Shown here in pieces: positions 30,618 through 42,078 of a stretch of DNA of 64,000 nt. Source of the DNA: Aedes albopictus (taxonomy: Eukaryota > Arthropoda > Insecta > Diptera > Culicidae); assembly GCF_035046485.1 (NCBI RefSeq), contig NC_085137.1, positions 41,843,155 through 41,907,154 on the forward strand. Direction: 5' to 3'. The translations under genes and the position numbers were made by a program. The notes below the pieces were generated by a model. It had not been told where the DNA came from, did not search any database, and was given only the letters and a program-made list of their open reading frames with translations. Positions within the stretch are counted from its first letter, which is position 1. Each line of letters starts with the position of its first letter.

Positions 30618-31950
30618 CCTGGCCAAGTTCGCAGGGGTTGACGGTATTAAAGTAAAGGAGTTTCATTTTGATTATTGTAATGTAGTATTCTTTAGTGAAA
30701 CATATCACCTTTTTAACACTTTAATGCGCCTCCAACGGTTCATCACGAACCGGCTGCTGCAGATGGAGTATGGCTGATCATATGCATAAGACATGCTCGA
30801 TAAATATGGAGGAACCGCTGAGGCTCATTAGAATCTATTCCCAAGCAATAGTTCCAAGTCGGTTGGATTTGAGAATGTTTTGATGATCGTTACAAATCCT
30901 AATAAAATCATTATAGAATTTATGACAGGTTTTGGAACCTTTTACAGTTATTTAGCTGACTTCAAAATGTTGTTTGGGCTTTCTTTTCCACGTTTCTCGG
31001 TTGATTTTGATTAGTAATTTATTAATGTCATAGTCGCTTTTTCGAATTTTTACAATGTTACTTGGTCATATTTTCTTTGAATAAAGCAATTAAAATCAAC
31101 CGAAAAATTAATAGTGGGGAGGAGATTTGCAGCACTTAATTGTGCTGATAGATTCGAAGCTAACGTGCGAACACTTAAGCGCATTGTCGACGTGACATTT
31201 TGGACAAAAAACTGACTGCTTTTTATCAGCTGAACAAAGTTACTTGTGTATGCTTAGGTTGACATTTCAAGGCCACGCTTGAAAAATGACATGGTTTATC
31301 GAGGTAGGACCGATAGGACAATTGAACGAATTTGAATATTTTTCATAGTATTTGTAGGGGGAAGAATACATATTAGTTAACAAGCAATCTTTATTATTTT
31401 AAAATTTGGCTGGCCAACTTGGCGTATTTTTGTTTATCTTAGATGGTATTATGACACCAACAGAAAAAATATCAGAAGTTCAGTTACATGTTTCTGTGGG
31501 TTTTGGACCGATGTCAATTTAAGGACACAAGAGATGAACACAGAGAAGTAGAAAACGATTAGCGAAATCTAGAAAACAATTTGACACAGGATCGACTATA
31601 TTTTAACATACGAGGTTCGACTGATTCGATAAAAAAACAAACATACTAGGTACAACTGACTTAACGAGGAGGAAAACATATTGAACCTTACAACACCAAA
31701 CAAGAAGACAAATACAAAACGTGTGACCATAACTACATAGGCAAATCCTGACTGACTGACCAATTGAAAACTTTTCAATCTTCTACCGTAATTTTCTGAG
31801 TCAGTTTGCAACAGTGTCTTAATGGATATCATTTTCCGCGTACGGCTGGTAAACTGCTTCTGAAAGATTACGTACTCTTTTCTATCTTCGGGTCTAGTGT
31901 AGAGGTTTCAACTCTATTCAGAGTGCAGCTAGAAACCTAGCAAAAAAAAA
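30618..31950 (+). mobile_element. Retroposon with 37-bp target duplication and poly(A) tail
   Basis: The direct repeat starts GATTCCAAAAGAAATCCTTA and ends TTCTCGAGAC. It lies at 30581-30617 and 31951-31987, 36 of 37 identical, immediately after an A-run at the 3' end. The repeat field on both sides is thus one field split by this insertion. The 1333-bp body is non-coding. A block near 31430-31640 (TATCTTAGATGGTATTATGA) matches the element at 28620-30075, but the 3' ends differ. Confidence 0.85.
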
Positions 31951-32349
31951 GATTCCAAAAGAAATCCTTAGAGGGATTTCTCGAGACATTTTGAAGGGGA
32001 ATTCATTGAAGGATTACTAGGAAAATTCCAGATGAGATTCCCAGAGAAATTCCAGAAAGAACATCCCAACAAACATTTTGGCTGTACAAGAGTGGAACAA
32101 ACCACTCTTAAGCAAACTATAGGTTAAGAAACTCTTATTCAGCTAGTTCTGTTTCTTGGGATACATTTTTGAAAGGGTTCCTTGAGAAATTTCTGTAGGA
32201 ATTCCTAGAGATTTTCAGATGATTATCTATAGGAATTTCTAGAGATGTGTTCTGAAAGGTTTCTCGAGTAATTCCTTAGGGATTCCTGCGGTGTAGACAT
32301 GTATTGTATCTTAGTTAACGTTAAAATATAGTATTTTGATTTAAATAGA

Positions 32350-32655
32350 GGTTGCATCAATCACGCCAGTTACCGATGTGAATCCAGATCGTGTGTCTTT
32401 TCTCCTTGTTAGTATCAAAAACGGTTACTCGTGACAGTCGTGGTGATGCAGAGGTATGTACTAATATTCCTTCCCATAATCGTGAGGACATGGCTGAAGC
32501 TGTTATTGACTTAATAAAGTTTAAAATTCTCGAAGGTGCACATTGAGATCGGTAAGCTACTTCCAACCTTCGTTTGTTGGTTCTTTGGGCAATTTCGATT
32601 GTTCTGGTCAACCACGGAGTAGCAACTACGAATTGTACGGTCTTCTATACTCATG
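32350..32655 (+). repeat. 3'-end copy of the 55.6-59.1 kb retroposon family
   Basis: TACTAATATTCCTTCCCATA, GAGGACATGGCTGAAGCTGT, and the terminal block GGTCAACCACGGAGTAGCAA and CTACGAATTGTACGGTCTTC correspond in order to 58950-59125. The copy is diverged and 5' truncated. Confidence 0.65.
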
Positions 32656-33587
32656 CGTCCTCAAATTAAAGTAAAATACAATAATAATTGAATTAATTGA
32701 AATTTACTTCAAATTCCTATTCCTACTTGACATTGACATTGGTCGCTGTTGTTGTCAAACAAATTGACGCACATGATAGCAATCCACCGAGTCCACTATA
32801 GTGGTCAGCCTTCTATTTGAATGACGAAAACCGCGTGACAAAAATAGATTGTATCTCGTAAACGCAACACTCTCTACATTGAAGCAAAATCATTCGCACA
32901 CACCCCTTTTCTCATACCAAGTGCCATGCTCTTTTCACAAACGGGGAGCCAAAAAATGCTGCGTTCGTTGATTATGCAATTTTCACCTTGCGGACCAAAT
33001 TCCTCGTGGGAACAAACATCACGGTAAAAGGTTGTTTCGACTTTTTAGTGGTTATCTTCATCGATCAACCGCAGCGAAGTCGATGAACCAGTGAACCGTT
33101 TCGTAGTGTTTAGACGTAGGAAAGGAAATTATTTTGCACTTCATTAATTAGTTGCTGTCATGTTGGAAACTGATTTAAAACCACCACAGTGGATTTAGGC
33201 TTGACTGAACCAGAGGAATGCATCTGTCTACTCCATTCATAGTGGTACTTCAACTACCTAAACCGATACTCAACTTGCGGGTTTGGATTCAGGAGGTCGT
33301 TCATAAACGTCGTAACACTTCATCATTCCAGCACGAATATATTCTGGATTTTTTTACTTCTAATGTAATAAAAATCACAAAAGAAAGCATTCCTCGAAAG
33401 AGTTTTAAATTTTCTTCAGGCATGACGTTATTCATGGACAGCCCACATCTGTTTGCCATGGTTGAGCGTTGCCCATATCGTGATTGATCCCAAACAAGTG
33501 ATGACGTTTCTTGACGTATCGTCTAATCACCACTTCAACCCGTATATGAATGAATTTCACAGAACTCGTCTCAGTTCAGTTCAGTTC
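32656..33587. other. Unassigned sequence
   Basis: No gene or named repeat. An open frame at 33218-33487 has no recognised similarity. Confidence 0.4.
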
Positions 33588-33757
33588 AGTCGGTCGGTTG
33601 CTCTCTCCGGCTGCTGCCGGCACGAATCTCACAGCCAGAGTTGGCAGCACGCAATCGCACGAAATCTGCGGTTCCTCCGCCACAACGAGAGAGCCTCTAT
33701 CCAACTATGGTGCAATAAGGCATGAAAACTGCAATGCTTTCCGCTCTGATAAGCTGG
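33588..33757 (+). promoter_or_regulatory. Candidate promoter and non-coding first exon (33.6 kb)
   Basis: Repeated initiator words (TCAGTTCAGTTCAGTTCAG) followed by TCGGTCGGTTGC, then a GC-richer, CpG-containing stretch ending at a possible donor CTGG|GTAACA. No conserved protein frame. It might be an alternative start of a + strand gene further right. Support is compositional only. Confidence 0.3.
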
Positions 33758-33758
33758 G

Positions 33759-34969
33759 TAACACTTTTTCTTAAGGGGTCTTCTGCTGTGATAGCTATCT
33801 TGCTACGGCCTAGAGACGGTTCGATAACCGATTTTAGATGATGTGCGAAAACGAAACCAGATTTTTTATTATCTCTGATTGAATCGTTGCTTCGCAACAA
33901 AATCATCAGCGACAATCGTGAGTCAATAAAACATCTATCAGGGCTTCAATTATTGTTTGTGTAGTGGATCTTCAAAATCTATAAGTATGTATTTCACCTG
34001 TTGCTGAGTTTGCAACATCGTATAAAACGACAAACGAGACTTGATTCTCCAAAGATTCTAGGACTCTAGGTCATCGCACGAGGAGGATATTAAGAAGCAG
34101 GGTTTTACATACCCAGATATATAAAAAGAAATTTACTTCTAGTGGATCACTTTTTCATCATTTGGTATTTTAACTCACATTTTAAAGAACTTGTACTGGA
34201 AGTGAACAGTTATAAAACACGGTTTTTCCTTTAGTAGCATGTCTCACAGCTACTGAAAAGTACACCCGTCTTTTTAATTCCGCTCTTCGATTATAAATTA
34301 TAAAACTTTATGTTATTATTAATAACATAGACATTTGAGGAAGCAAATAAAAATCATTGAAATTGGCAAAACAAAGATGCGCAGCTTTGCGATATTGTCC
34401 GTTCACTCAACTATTGCAAATATAGCGCTCGTTAAGGAATCATTCCATGTTGTTGTCTATAGTATAGATAGACTGACTCTATACATTCCTTAGTTGTACT
34501 ATATCCTCTGAATCAAATACCATACCACTTTAGAAACAATCAGACCGACTCGTTCTATGTCCCTATCTGTATATCTGTCCTCGCGGTCCAAAGTTCTCGA
34601 TTCCATTTCGAGAACTACTATTTTGTCAGTCACATGCTTGCCAATTCACTAGCTAACTATTCCGTCGCTGGTCATAGCTACCGGCACGCCGCGGCCGACG
34701 ACGGCTAGTGTTCGATTAGTAACTCAACATCATACGAACTAGTACTGAAAGAGTCGTGGAACTCACTCGATTGATGGCACCAACACCATTTGGGGCCAAC
34801 TTGAAAACAACAACGTTCATTCACCAGTCTGTTACAGGGTGGTGCGACTTGGCTGTCCAGTATCGATGCATGGATCAAGTGGCATAAATTGATTATTTGA
34901 GTCCATCGTTTTGTCTTTTAATGTCCGCTTATTATACAGAGCTAAATTTGTTTACTATCGAACCTAGCC
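33759..34969. other. Unassigned AT-rich sequence
   Basis: Nothing recognised except a perfect short hairpin TATGTTATTATTAATAACATA near 34310 and a GC-richer patch near 34670-34710. Confidence 0.4.
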
Positions 34970-35945
34970 TAAAGTCTTAAAGTCGATGTCTGACGCCCTT
35001 TTGGAATCCAAGATGGCGGCCATCTACTGTGCTTAAAACTATGCAATACGTATTTGGTATTTCGATTATTTCCGAAATAGAGAAAAAGTGTGTACTCTTC
35101 GAGTTCTCCGAGCTTCAAGATATATGGTATGTAAATTAGTTCAGCGTAATGTCTATTTGTCTGGGATTCTGTGATATCAGAGACAAACAGACGTAACACT
35201 GACAAAATCAGAATTCTGATTACTTGGAAAGTTGATGTGTCCTGCTAACTAGTTTGGCTTGTCAAGAACCTACAATGATGGGCCATTTGATTCAAAATTC
35301 CACCACTAGGCGGCGCTAGGGAGCAAACAATTTTTGTCTTTCATATATCTCAGGGCTCCTATCAATTAGAAAGTTGGTTTCTTCAGCAAAGTTGTTTTCG
35401 GAATTCTGCTACTAAGGGGCACTGGTTACACATTTGCATAATCATTCTAATGATTAAAATTTCGAAGAAATTATTCAATATACTGTATATTTTTCTCGTT
35501 TGAATATATTTAAGTCGAGTCAAATGCTTTTCAAAGACCAATGTAATAATCATAAATGCCTATAATTTATTTTAATCGGTACACTCAATCCTGTGAAATA
35601 GCACTTTAACGAACGACATTTCAATATTAACCATTTTACTAGAAGCACTCTAACTTTATGTAGAGTTATTCAATCGAGCCCAAATATGTATTATTAATAG
35701 CTTACTAGTTGAGCAACTAGCAGGTAAAATTTGAGAAGTTTTGGTAATCTTATTAAAAAGTTACAGGTTGATAAAATTTTCTGAATGTTTATTAAAAGTT
35801 GCATGCTCTTGCAAATTTGCAACTTGCGCCGTTTAGCGACAGAATCTTTAAATTGTCTAATCAACTGAGAGGTCTTGATCAACCAAACAATATTGCCGAA
35901 GACAACATCTTTCTTTGCAATCAGGATCCTGAGATATATAAAATA

Positions 35946-37228
35946 CAGGGTGCGTGCGATATTTTTGCACTAAATCATATCGTAATCATAAAACACATTT
36001 TAAAAATAATTCGACAATAGATCTATTCTAAATGATTTTTTCGCAAACAATTGTGATTATTTCAATGATTTAGGAAGAAAAATGTGGTCCTAATATCGAT
36101 AACCTTTTTTGAACGATCCTGAGAACCGCTGCAAGTCCGTTTTAGTGTTGTTCTTTATATTTTGGGTTACAATTGTGTTATTTTAGGTAAAACTAGAATA
36201 TTTTTTTGTACGAGGAGCTTCAATGGTGTCATGTGCCGTTCAAAAATATCCCATAAATTTGAAAAAGAGGTTTCTAGAAGACGAAAATGCGAACAACTTG
36301 AGTATAAATATATGGAGCAGCTGCACACTATCTGCATTTTCTCAGCTGTCAAGAACGCTATGAAGCTGATTTTTTCAGTGTAGTTGGGGGATTCCAAAAG
36401 GCTTGTTACCTACAAAAAACTACATCGCTGGAATGGAAGATAGCGGAGAAATAACTGGAATAAGTCGGAAATTCTAATTTGAGCAATGGTATTCTACTAG
36501 GGCTGCTCAAACATTTATGAGAAAATTCAAAACTAAAATATCCTAAGTCTGATCACCTCAATTTGCTGTTTTAGACTCCCATAAGCTACAGCACAAATTT
36601 GAGCTGAATTGATAAGGTCTTAGGTATCGCTCGACTAGTCTGAAGTTTATATGGTAAAACTGGTACAAATATGTGCAGGAATGGCATAGTTTTAGTTTTC
36701 TACCACTAGATGGCACTGGAAGCGTTCAATAACCCTTATTTTTAGTATTATTATAGGGAATTCTATGCGGAACATCTTTGTTGAAGACCGCTAAGTGATC
36801 CGATGCTTGCTAAAAAAAAGTTGAACCCTAGACTTAGTGTATTTAAAAAACAAACAGGTTTTATTTATGACTGCTATTCGATAATGTGTTAAAATCACCA
36901 CGTCAAAATTATTTAAATTATAATTTTTGAAGCATATCTGTATCATTACGTCTCGTGTATCATTATCGGGCTTTTACACATTACATTTTACTGATTTCAT
37001 CTTATTTACACAACAAATAGTAGAACCCGAAATGTTATTGGGCGCGCTAGTGACTATAAAGCATAGGATCTGAAAATATTTTCTCGTACCACCACGTTTT
37101 TGATTATTAATGGTTTTATATTTTTCACAGTTCACTAGAAATATGGTGCATTTGATGATGTTTTATTGCAACTCTTTGATGAAATATTCCTGTTTGAAGT
37201 TTAGTGAAGAATAACCGTACGCACCCTG
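35946..37228. mobile_element. 1.28-kb hAT-like non-autonomous element
   Basis: Ends CAGGGTGCGTGCGATATTTT and, on the other strand, CAGGGTGCGTACGGTTATTC, about 22 of 30 matching. It is flanked by TATAAAATA at 35937-35945 and 37229-37237 (8 or 9 bp). CAGGG ends and 8-bp duplications fit hAT. No transposase domain is recognisable in any frame. Excision rejoins the CTAGGCGGCG repeat unit. Confidence 0.8.
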
Positions 37229-37774
37229 TATAAAATATGTTTGCTCCCTAGCGTCGCCTAGTGGTGAAATTTTGAAATATACGGCCCATAAAACGTAAGT
37301 TCTTAACCAGCCAAACCATTTTGCCGAAGACTCTCTAAGTAGGTAATCAGGATCGTGTGATGTATGGTATGAAAATTGAATCAGTGTTTTGTCTGTTAAT
37401 CTATGACAGAAATCACAGACAAAAACATAACACTTGCGAAATTTCCATTCCTTATATCTGAGCACCCTGATTACATACTTAGAGAGTTGGTGTGTTTGAC
37501 AAAGTTGTTAAGCTGGTCAAGGACTTACTGGGGATGTGCTGTTTGATTCAAAGTTCCATCTCTAGGCGGCGATAGAGAGCTAACAAACTTTGTATTCCAT
37601 ATATCTCAGGATCCTGATGACAGAAAGATGATGTCTTCAGCAAAGTTGGTCGGTAGATTAAGGACTCACAGCTGATTTGTTAATTAATTCTAGATTCTGC
37701 CACTAGGCGGGGCTAGTTGCAAAGAAGCAAAAGCACGAAGCTTCTAATAATTAACTAAAAATATTCAACAACCT

Positions 37775-38044
37775 TCTTCTTCTTCTTTATGGCTCTACGT
37801 CCCCACTGGGACTTGGCCTGCCTCGCTTCAACTTAGTGTTCTTTGAGCACTTCCACAGTTATTAATTGAAGGGCTTTCTTTGCCTGCCATTGCATGAATT
37901 TGTATATTGTGAGGCAAGTACAATGATACTCTATGCCCAGGGAGTCGAGAAAATTTTCCCGACCGGAACGGGAATCGAACCCGCCGTCTCCGGATTGGCG
38001 ATCCTTAGCCTTAACCACTAGGCTAACTGGAGACCCAACAGGAG
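37775..38044 (-). mobile_element. tRNA-derived SINE (Feilai-like), full length
   Basis: On the - strand: GTCTCCAGTTAGCCTAGTGG (A-box region) and GGCGGGTTCGATTCCCGTTC (B box), then CTGGGCATAGAGTATCATTG, GTGGAAGTGCTCAAAGAACA and a GAAGAAGAAG tail. Perfect 14-bp target duplication ATATTCAACAACCT at 37761-37774 and 38045-38058. The head differs from that of the SINE at 208, so it is a distinct subfamily. Confidence 0.9.
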
Positions 38045-38879
38045 ATATTCAACAACCTGGAACTTTTTATAAAGTGCATCAATAAATTTTAACTTTTTTT
38101 TTAACTTAAACGTTTATTTAAGGCTCATGCGCCAACAAGCATAACGGAGCAGAATTCAGTTAATTTTTTTACAATTTCATGTTTTTGACTTATAAACTAT
38201 ATTAGTTTTTGGGAACCGTAAAACTCGCGGTTTGGTCGAGGTAAGGGACACAAATTTTAACTGATAGTTGTTCAACTAGTTTGTTATAAATGGTGCATAT
38301 TTGTGCCCGATTGGATTACTTTACATGCAGTTAGAGCGCTTGTAATAAAATGGGTTATATTGGAGTGCTGTTCATTAAAGTGCTATATCTCAGGATTAAG
38401 TGTTCCGAATGAAATGGAATTTTGGGCATTTATGACTAATATATTGGCCTTTGAAATACTTTCCAACTCGACTTGAATATGTTTAAAGAAAAAAAAATAC
38501 AGATTATCGAATAATCTCTGAGAAATTTGAATCATTTGCAAGTGTGTAACTAGCCTCCTAGTGGCAGAATTTCGAAATAAATGGTCATTTAACTACAAGT
38601 CCTTTACTTACCGAACAACTTTGCTGAAGAAACCAACTTTCGATCAGAGATATGATCATTTGATTAGAGTCCTGAGATATATGAAATACAAACATTGTTT
38701 GCTCTCTTGCACTACCTTGCCCCTGAAACCCCCTAGAACGATCAGAAACCTCCTGAGCCTCGTAGAACACCACGATTACCTAAAAATCCCATGGAATCCA
38801 TGGAAACGCCTAGAGTCTGAGTATCCTTCTATCCTCTCAGAATTATATCCTTGATAATTTATTGTCGTTATTGATTATT

Positions 38880-39045
38880 GGATTTACGGATTTTTGAATT
38901 ACCGCTGATTTTTGAATTAACGCGGTTTTCATTTACGCGGATTTTTTAATTAACGTGGATTTAGTTTACGCGGAATTTTGAATTAACGCGGTTTTCATTT
39001 ACGCGGTACGTATCCCCCGCGTAAAAAACTTGACTATACCACTGT
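38880..39045 (-). mobile_element. Terminal part of a pogo/Tigger-like element
   Basis: On the - strand it begins CAGTGGTATAGTCAAGTTTT and continues with ACGCGG-rich repeats (AACCGCGTTAATTC, ATCCGCGTAAA) of about 31 bp. CAGT start, TA at the flank and CGCGTTAA repeats are typical of Tigger-type ends. Only one end is present. Confidence 0.6.
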
Positions 39046-40192
39046 AGAGTAGAGTTGATAGTTAAGCCTTTTTAGAAGAACGAAAGCATTAGCTATTGGC
39101 GATTAAAATGGTGCCCGGCCATTTGGCCGAATGCTGTTTGGCCGAATGGCGTTTGGCCGAATGTCGTTTGGCCGAACGCCATTTGGCCGAATGCCATCTG
39201 GCCGAAAGGGTCGTTTGGCCGAATGCCGTTTGGCCGAATCATGATCAAAAGAATTCAGAGGAAGTTTTTGACATTCTAACTGCAAATATGATCATCAGAA
39301 GTATTTCCTTCTTTTAATCATAGGCTATTCTTTCCGATGTATAACATTTCGCCGAAAACCATTTCGCGGAATGACATTTGGCGGAATGAACCATTTCGCG
39401 AAATGCACCGTTTCGCCGAAAACCATTTGGCGGAATGTACCGTTTCGCGGAAAATCGTTAATAAGAGCAAACAATTTAACTTATCGAGATACAACATCAT
39501 GACGAGATTCAAAATTCAAATCAGCACATGAAAAATGGAATACTTCATATCGAAAATTCATTTTTGTATCAGTATACTTTGAAAGAACAGCCTATGTATG
39601 AATAAAGGGAAATTCTCTGATAATATTAATTTAGCATTTATGCCAAAATAAGTATAATGCATACAATTTATGAAAGAACAGTTTTGACCAGAAGAAGGAA
39701 AAGTTTCGTATTGAACATAACAGCATATCTGTTAAGAACAGCGTTTGTTTAAAAGATGGAAAACCCTGAGATACAAAAAATGAGATTTTTTCTAATATCT
39801 ATTACAAAAGTTTTAGACAACATACAAATAATAAATAAAAGAGAAATCTGGTCAAGGCATCACTAAGGATTGTTACTTGGCTTAAGGGTTAAGCGGCCAC
39901 ACTGTTTACAAATAGCATCATTTTGGCATAATTACAATGCTTTCAATCGATAAAGGTGAAAGTGTGGAAGCTGATAAGCAGATTCAGTTCCTGAATTATG
40001 ATTCTGGGTTATAAGGCCGAAGGAGATTACACTGAATGGACGTTGGGCCGAACAATCGTTGGGCTGAATAGATGTTAGATCAATAAGATAATAGGCCTCG
40101 AGAGATCTAAAGAACATATCTCCCACAGAGTTAGCAATAAGACCGTCAATAGATAACTCCAGTGCAACTTGAACGAACAGCCCTTGTTTTAA

Positions 40193-40416
40193 GGTGGAAG
40201 GATTCGTCATTGACACAATCGTCATCATTGAAAATACGAAAGTAGTTTTCTCGTTCAAAACTGAAATTTCCGCAGTGAAAATGTGTTCACTTTACTTCAT
40301 TCGCCACCCACAATGCAGTAAAGACCTTTTTATTGCTGTAAATTTAGTTTTGAATGAAAAAAACTGCTTTCGAATTTTCAATGATGACGATTATGTCAAT
40401 GACGAATCCTTCAACC
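40193..40416. mobile_element. TTAA-flanked palindromic MITE
   Basis: Ends GGTGGAAGGATTCGTCATTG and, on the other strand, GGTTGAAGGATTCGTCATTG. About 80-bp arms. TTAA at 40189-40192 and 40417-40420, the piggyBac-type target. Confidence 0.85.
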
Positions 40417-41264
40417 TTAAAGAAAGATAAATCTCTCACGTCAGCAGCCTGGCCACCAAAAAACTCACCAGCAGTGTTACCACAGACAAATAGCCGTCTC
40501 ACTCTACTCACTTCCCATACTTTCCCTTTTTAACGAATTATTCAAATATTCTGTAGCTCGCAAATCTCTTGCTCATGGCGCTTGCATCGTTTTTACTCAT
40601 GTTTGACGTTTGCTAACTACCGCCATCTACTCAGTGGGTTTGCGAACCACAGCGGAATAAGCATTGGACGATTATGTTTTCGTGACGATGATTTTTATCG
40701 CATTTTGTTCCAAGTGATACGTCTGTTTGTCTGTGGTGTTACTCTAAAGATCAGCCTATTTTTGACAGAACGAAAAATATCAGATAAGTTAGCAGTTTGG
40801 TCACTAGCCAACATTTTTAACAGTAAACTTGAAAGAACAGTCTATTATCAAAAGAAGATCAAATCTCCTATAGAGATATCAATTTGATCATTAAAAACTA
40901 CACACCACATGAACAGCCTTTGAAGAGAAAAAGGTAAATGATGAAACATTGTAACAATTCAGTCGCCAAACAACAACGTTACTGGAAAGAACAGACTTAT
41001 TTTAAGGAAATCAAAAACTCTGAAAGAGTTAGCAATATAAGCGCTTGAAAGTACAACTTATGTAGCAACGATGGCTTGTTGGTCATTGCGCCTAATGGCT
41101 ATTTGGACTCATTTCCATTCGACCTAAAGACATTTGGCCGAATGGCTTTTGGCCTGACGTTCAGAACTCTCAAGAACAGCCTACGAATCAAAGAAGGTAA
41201 ATTTTTGTTCAGAAAAGTAACCGATTTTACATCAATTAGTACAATCGTAGAGCTGAGGTGATTA

Positions 41265-41477
41265 TTGTGGATTTAGTACTAAATTGGTGTCGGAAGTAAC
41301 TTCATTGACTTCCGCTGCCTTTCCTATGCGTTAAACATAACGTCGGAAGTAGTGCGCTGTAAAGAGCATCAGATTTACTATACAGGGCACTACTTCCGAC
41401 GTTATGTTCAACACATAGGAAAGGCAGCGGAAGTCAATGAAGTTACTTCCGACACCAATTTGGTGCTAAATCCACAA
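41265..41477. mobile_element. Palindromic MITE with ~100-bp arms
   Basis: TTGTGGATTTAGTACTAAAT at the left pairs with the right end. The arms continue through TCGGAAGTAACTTCATTGAC, GCTGCCTTTCCTATG and ACGTCGGAAGTAGTG at over 90% complementarity. The loop is only about 20 bp. Confidence 0.85.
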
Positions 41478-42078
41478 TATGATTGCGCATGAATCGGCGA
41501 TGGAGCTAGTAAAGCTTTGCAGAGAAAATAATGTGTTATTCCATTATTATTTGCAAAGCATTGAATTCCGCGAAATTGTATCCCGCGAAACAGTACATTC
41601 CGCGAAAAGTCATTCCGCGAAATGGTATTCGGCGAAATGGTGCATTCCGCGAAATGTTACACCGCGAAAAAAATCCGCGAAATGGTTTTCGGTGAAATGG
41701 TATACAACCATTCTTTTCAGCTTTAAATTTGAGGGATTAGTAGGCGTTGAAACTGCCAATATTTTATTAAAAACTTTTCCTTCTTTGAATCATAGGCTGT
41801 TTTTGAAGTTATACTGAGACAGGGAACAGTGGTATGGTCACTTAAGTTCATCATACATTTTTCGGCCAAACGGCATTCGGTCAGACGGTATTCGGCCAAA
41901 CGGCATTCGGCCAAATAGCATTCGGTCAAACGACCCTTTCGGCCAAATGGAGTTCGACCAAACGGCATTCGGTCAAATAGCGTTTGGCCAAATGACCCGG
42001 AACCTCATTTACCGGTGAATCAGTTTTTTCTACCCGGTTTTCACAAAGAAGATTATCTAAATCGACTTAGGATCTGTT

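Larger units (their letters stand above)
34970..38730. repeat. Inverted-repeat complex built on CTAGGCGGCGCTAG units
   Basis: Units carrying CCACTAGGCGGCGCTAGGGA, TATATCTCAGG(A)TCCT and CTTCAGCAAAGTTG occur directly at 35285-35392 and 37545-37650 and inverted at 37235-37330 and 38545-38730. A left arm at about 35390-35740 and a right arm at about 38250-38540 are roughly 70-75% complementary (both contain AAGTCGAGT, GCACTTTAA and AACTAGTTG). The complex hosts the hAT element at 35946-37228 and the SINE at 37775-38044. Short palindromes at 35150-35205 and 37380-37435 carry GTTACGTCTGTTTGTCTCTG-type words. Confidence 0.65.
39111..42003. mobile_element. 2.9-kb foldback element with tandem-repeat ends
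   Basis: The outer left end (39111-39240) is about seven copies of a 17-18-bp unit GTTTGGCCGAATGCC. The outer right end (41862-42003) is the same unit inverted. A second inner layer at 39345-39455 (ATTTCGCGGAATG units) is mirrored at 41565-41700. The interior contains at least eight degenerate units with GAAAGAACAGCCTATG...CAAAGAAGGAAA in one orientation (39585, 39674, 39735, 40173, 40836, 40910, 40988 and 41173). No coding domain. Two further MITEs are nested inside (40193-40416 and 41265-41477). Confidence 0.8.

Noticed and set aside
39111..39240. CRISPR-like regular repeats
   Set aside because: Units are contiguous and inverted at the far end of the element, so they are transposon termini.
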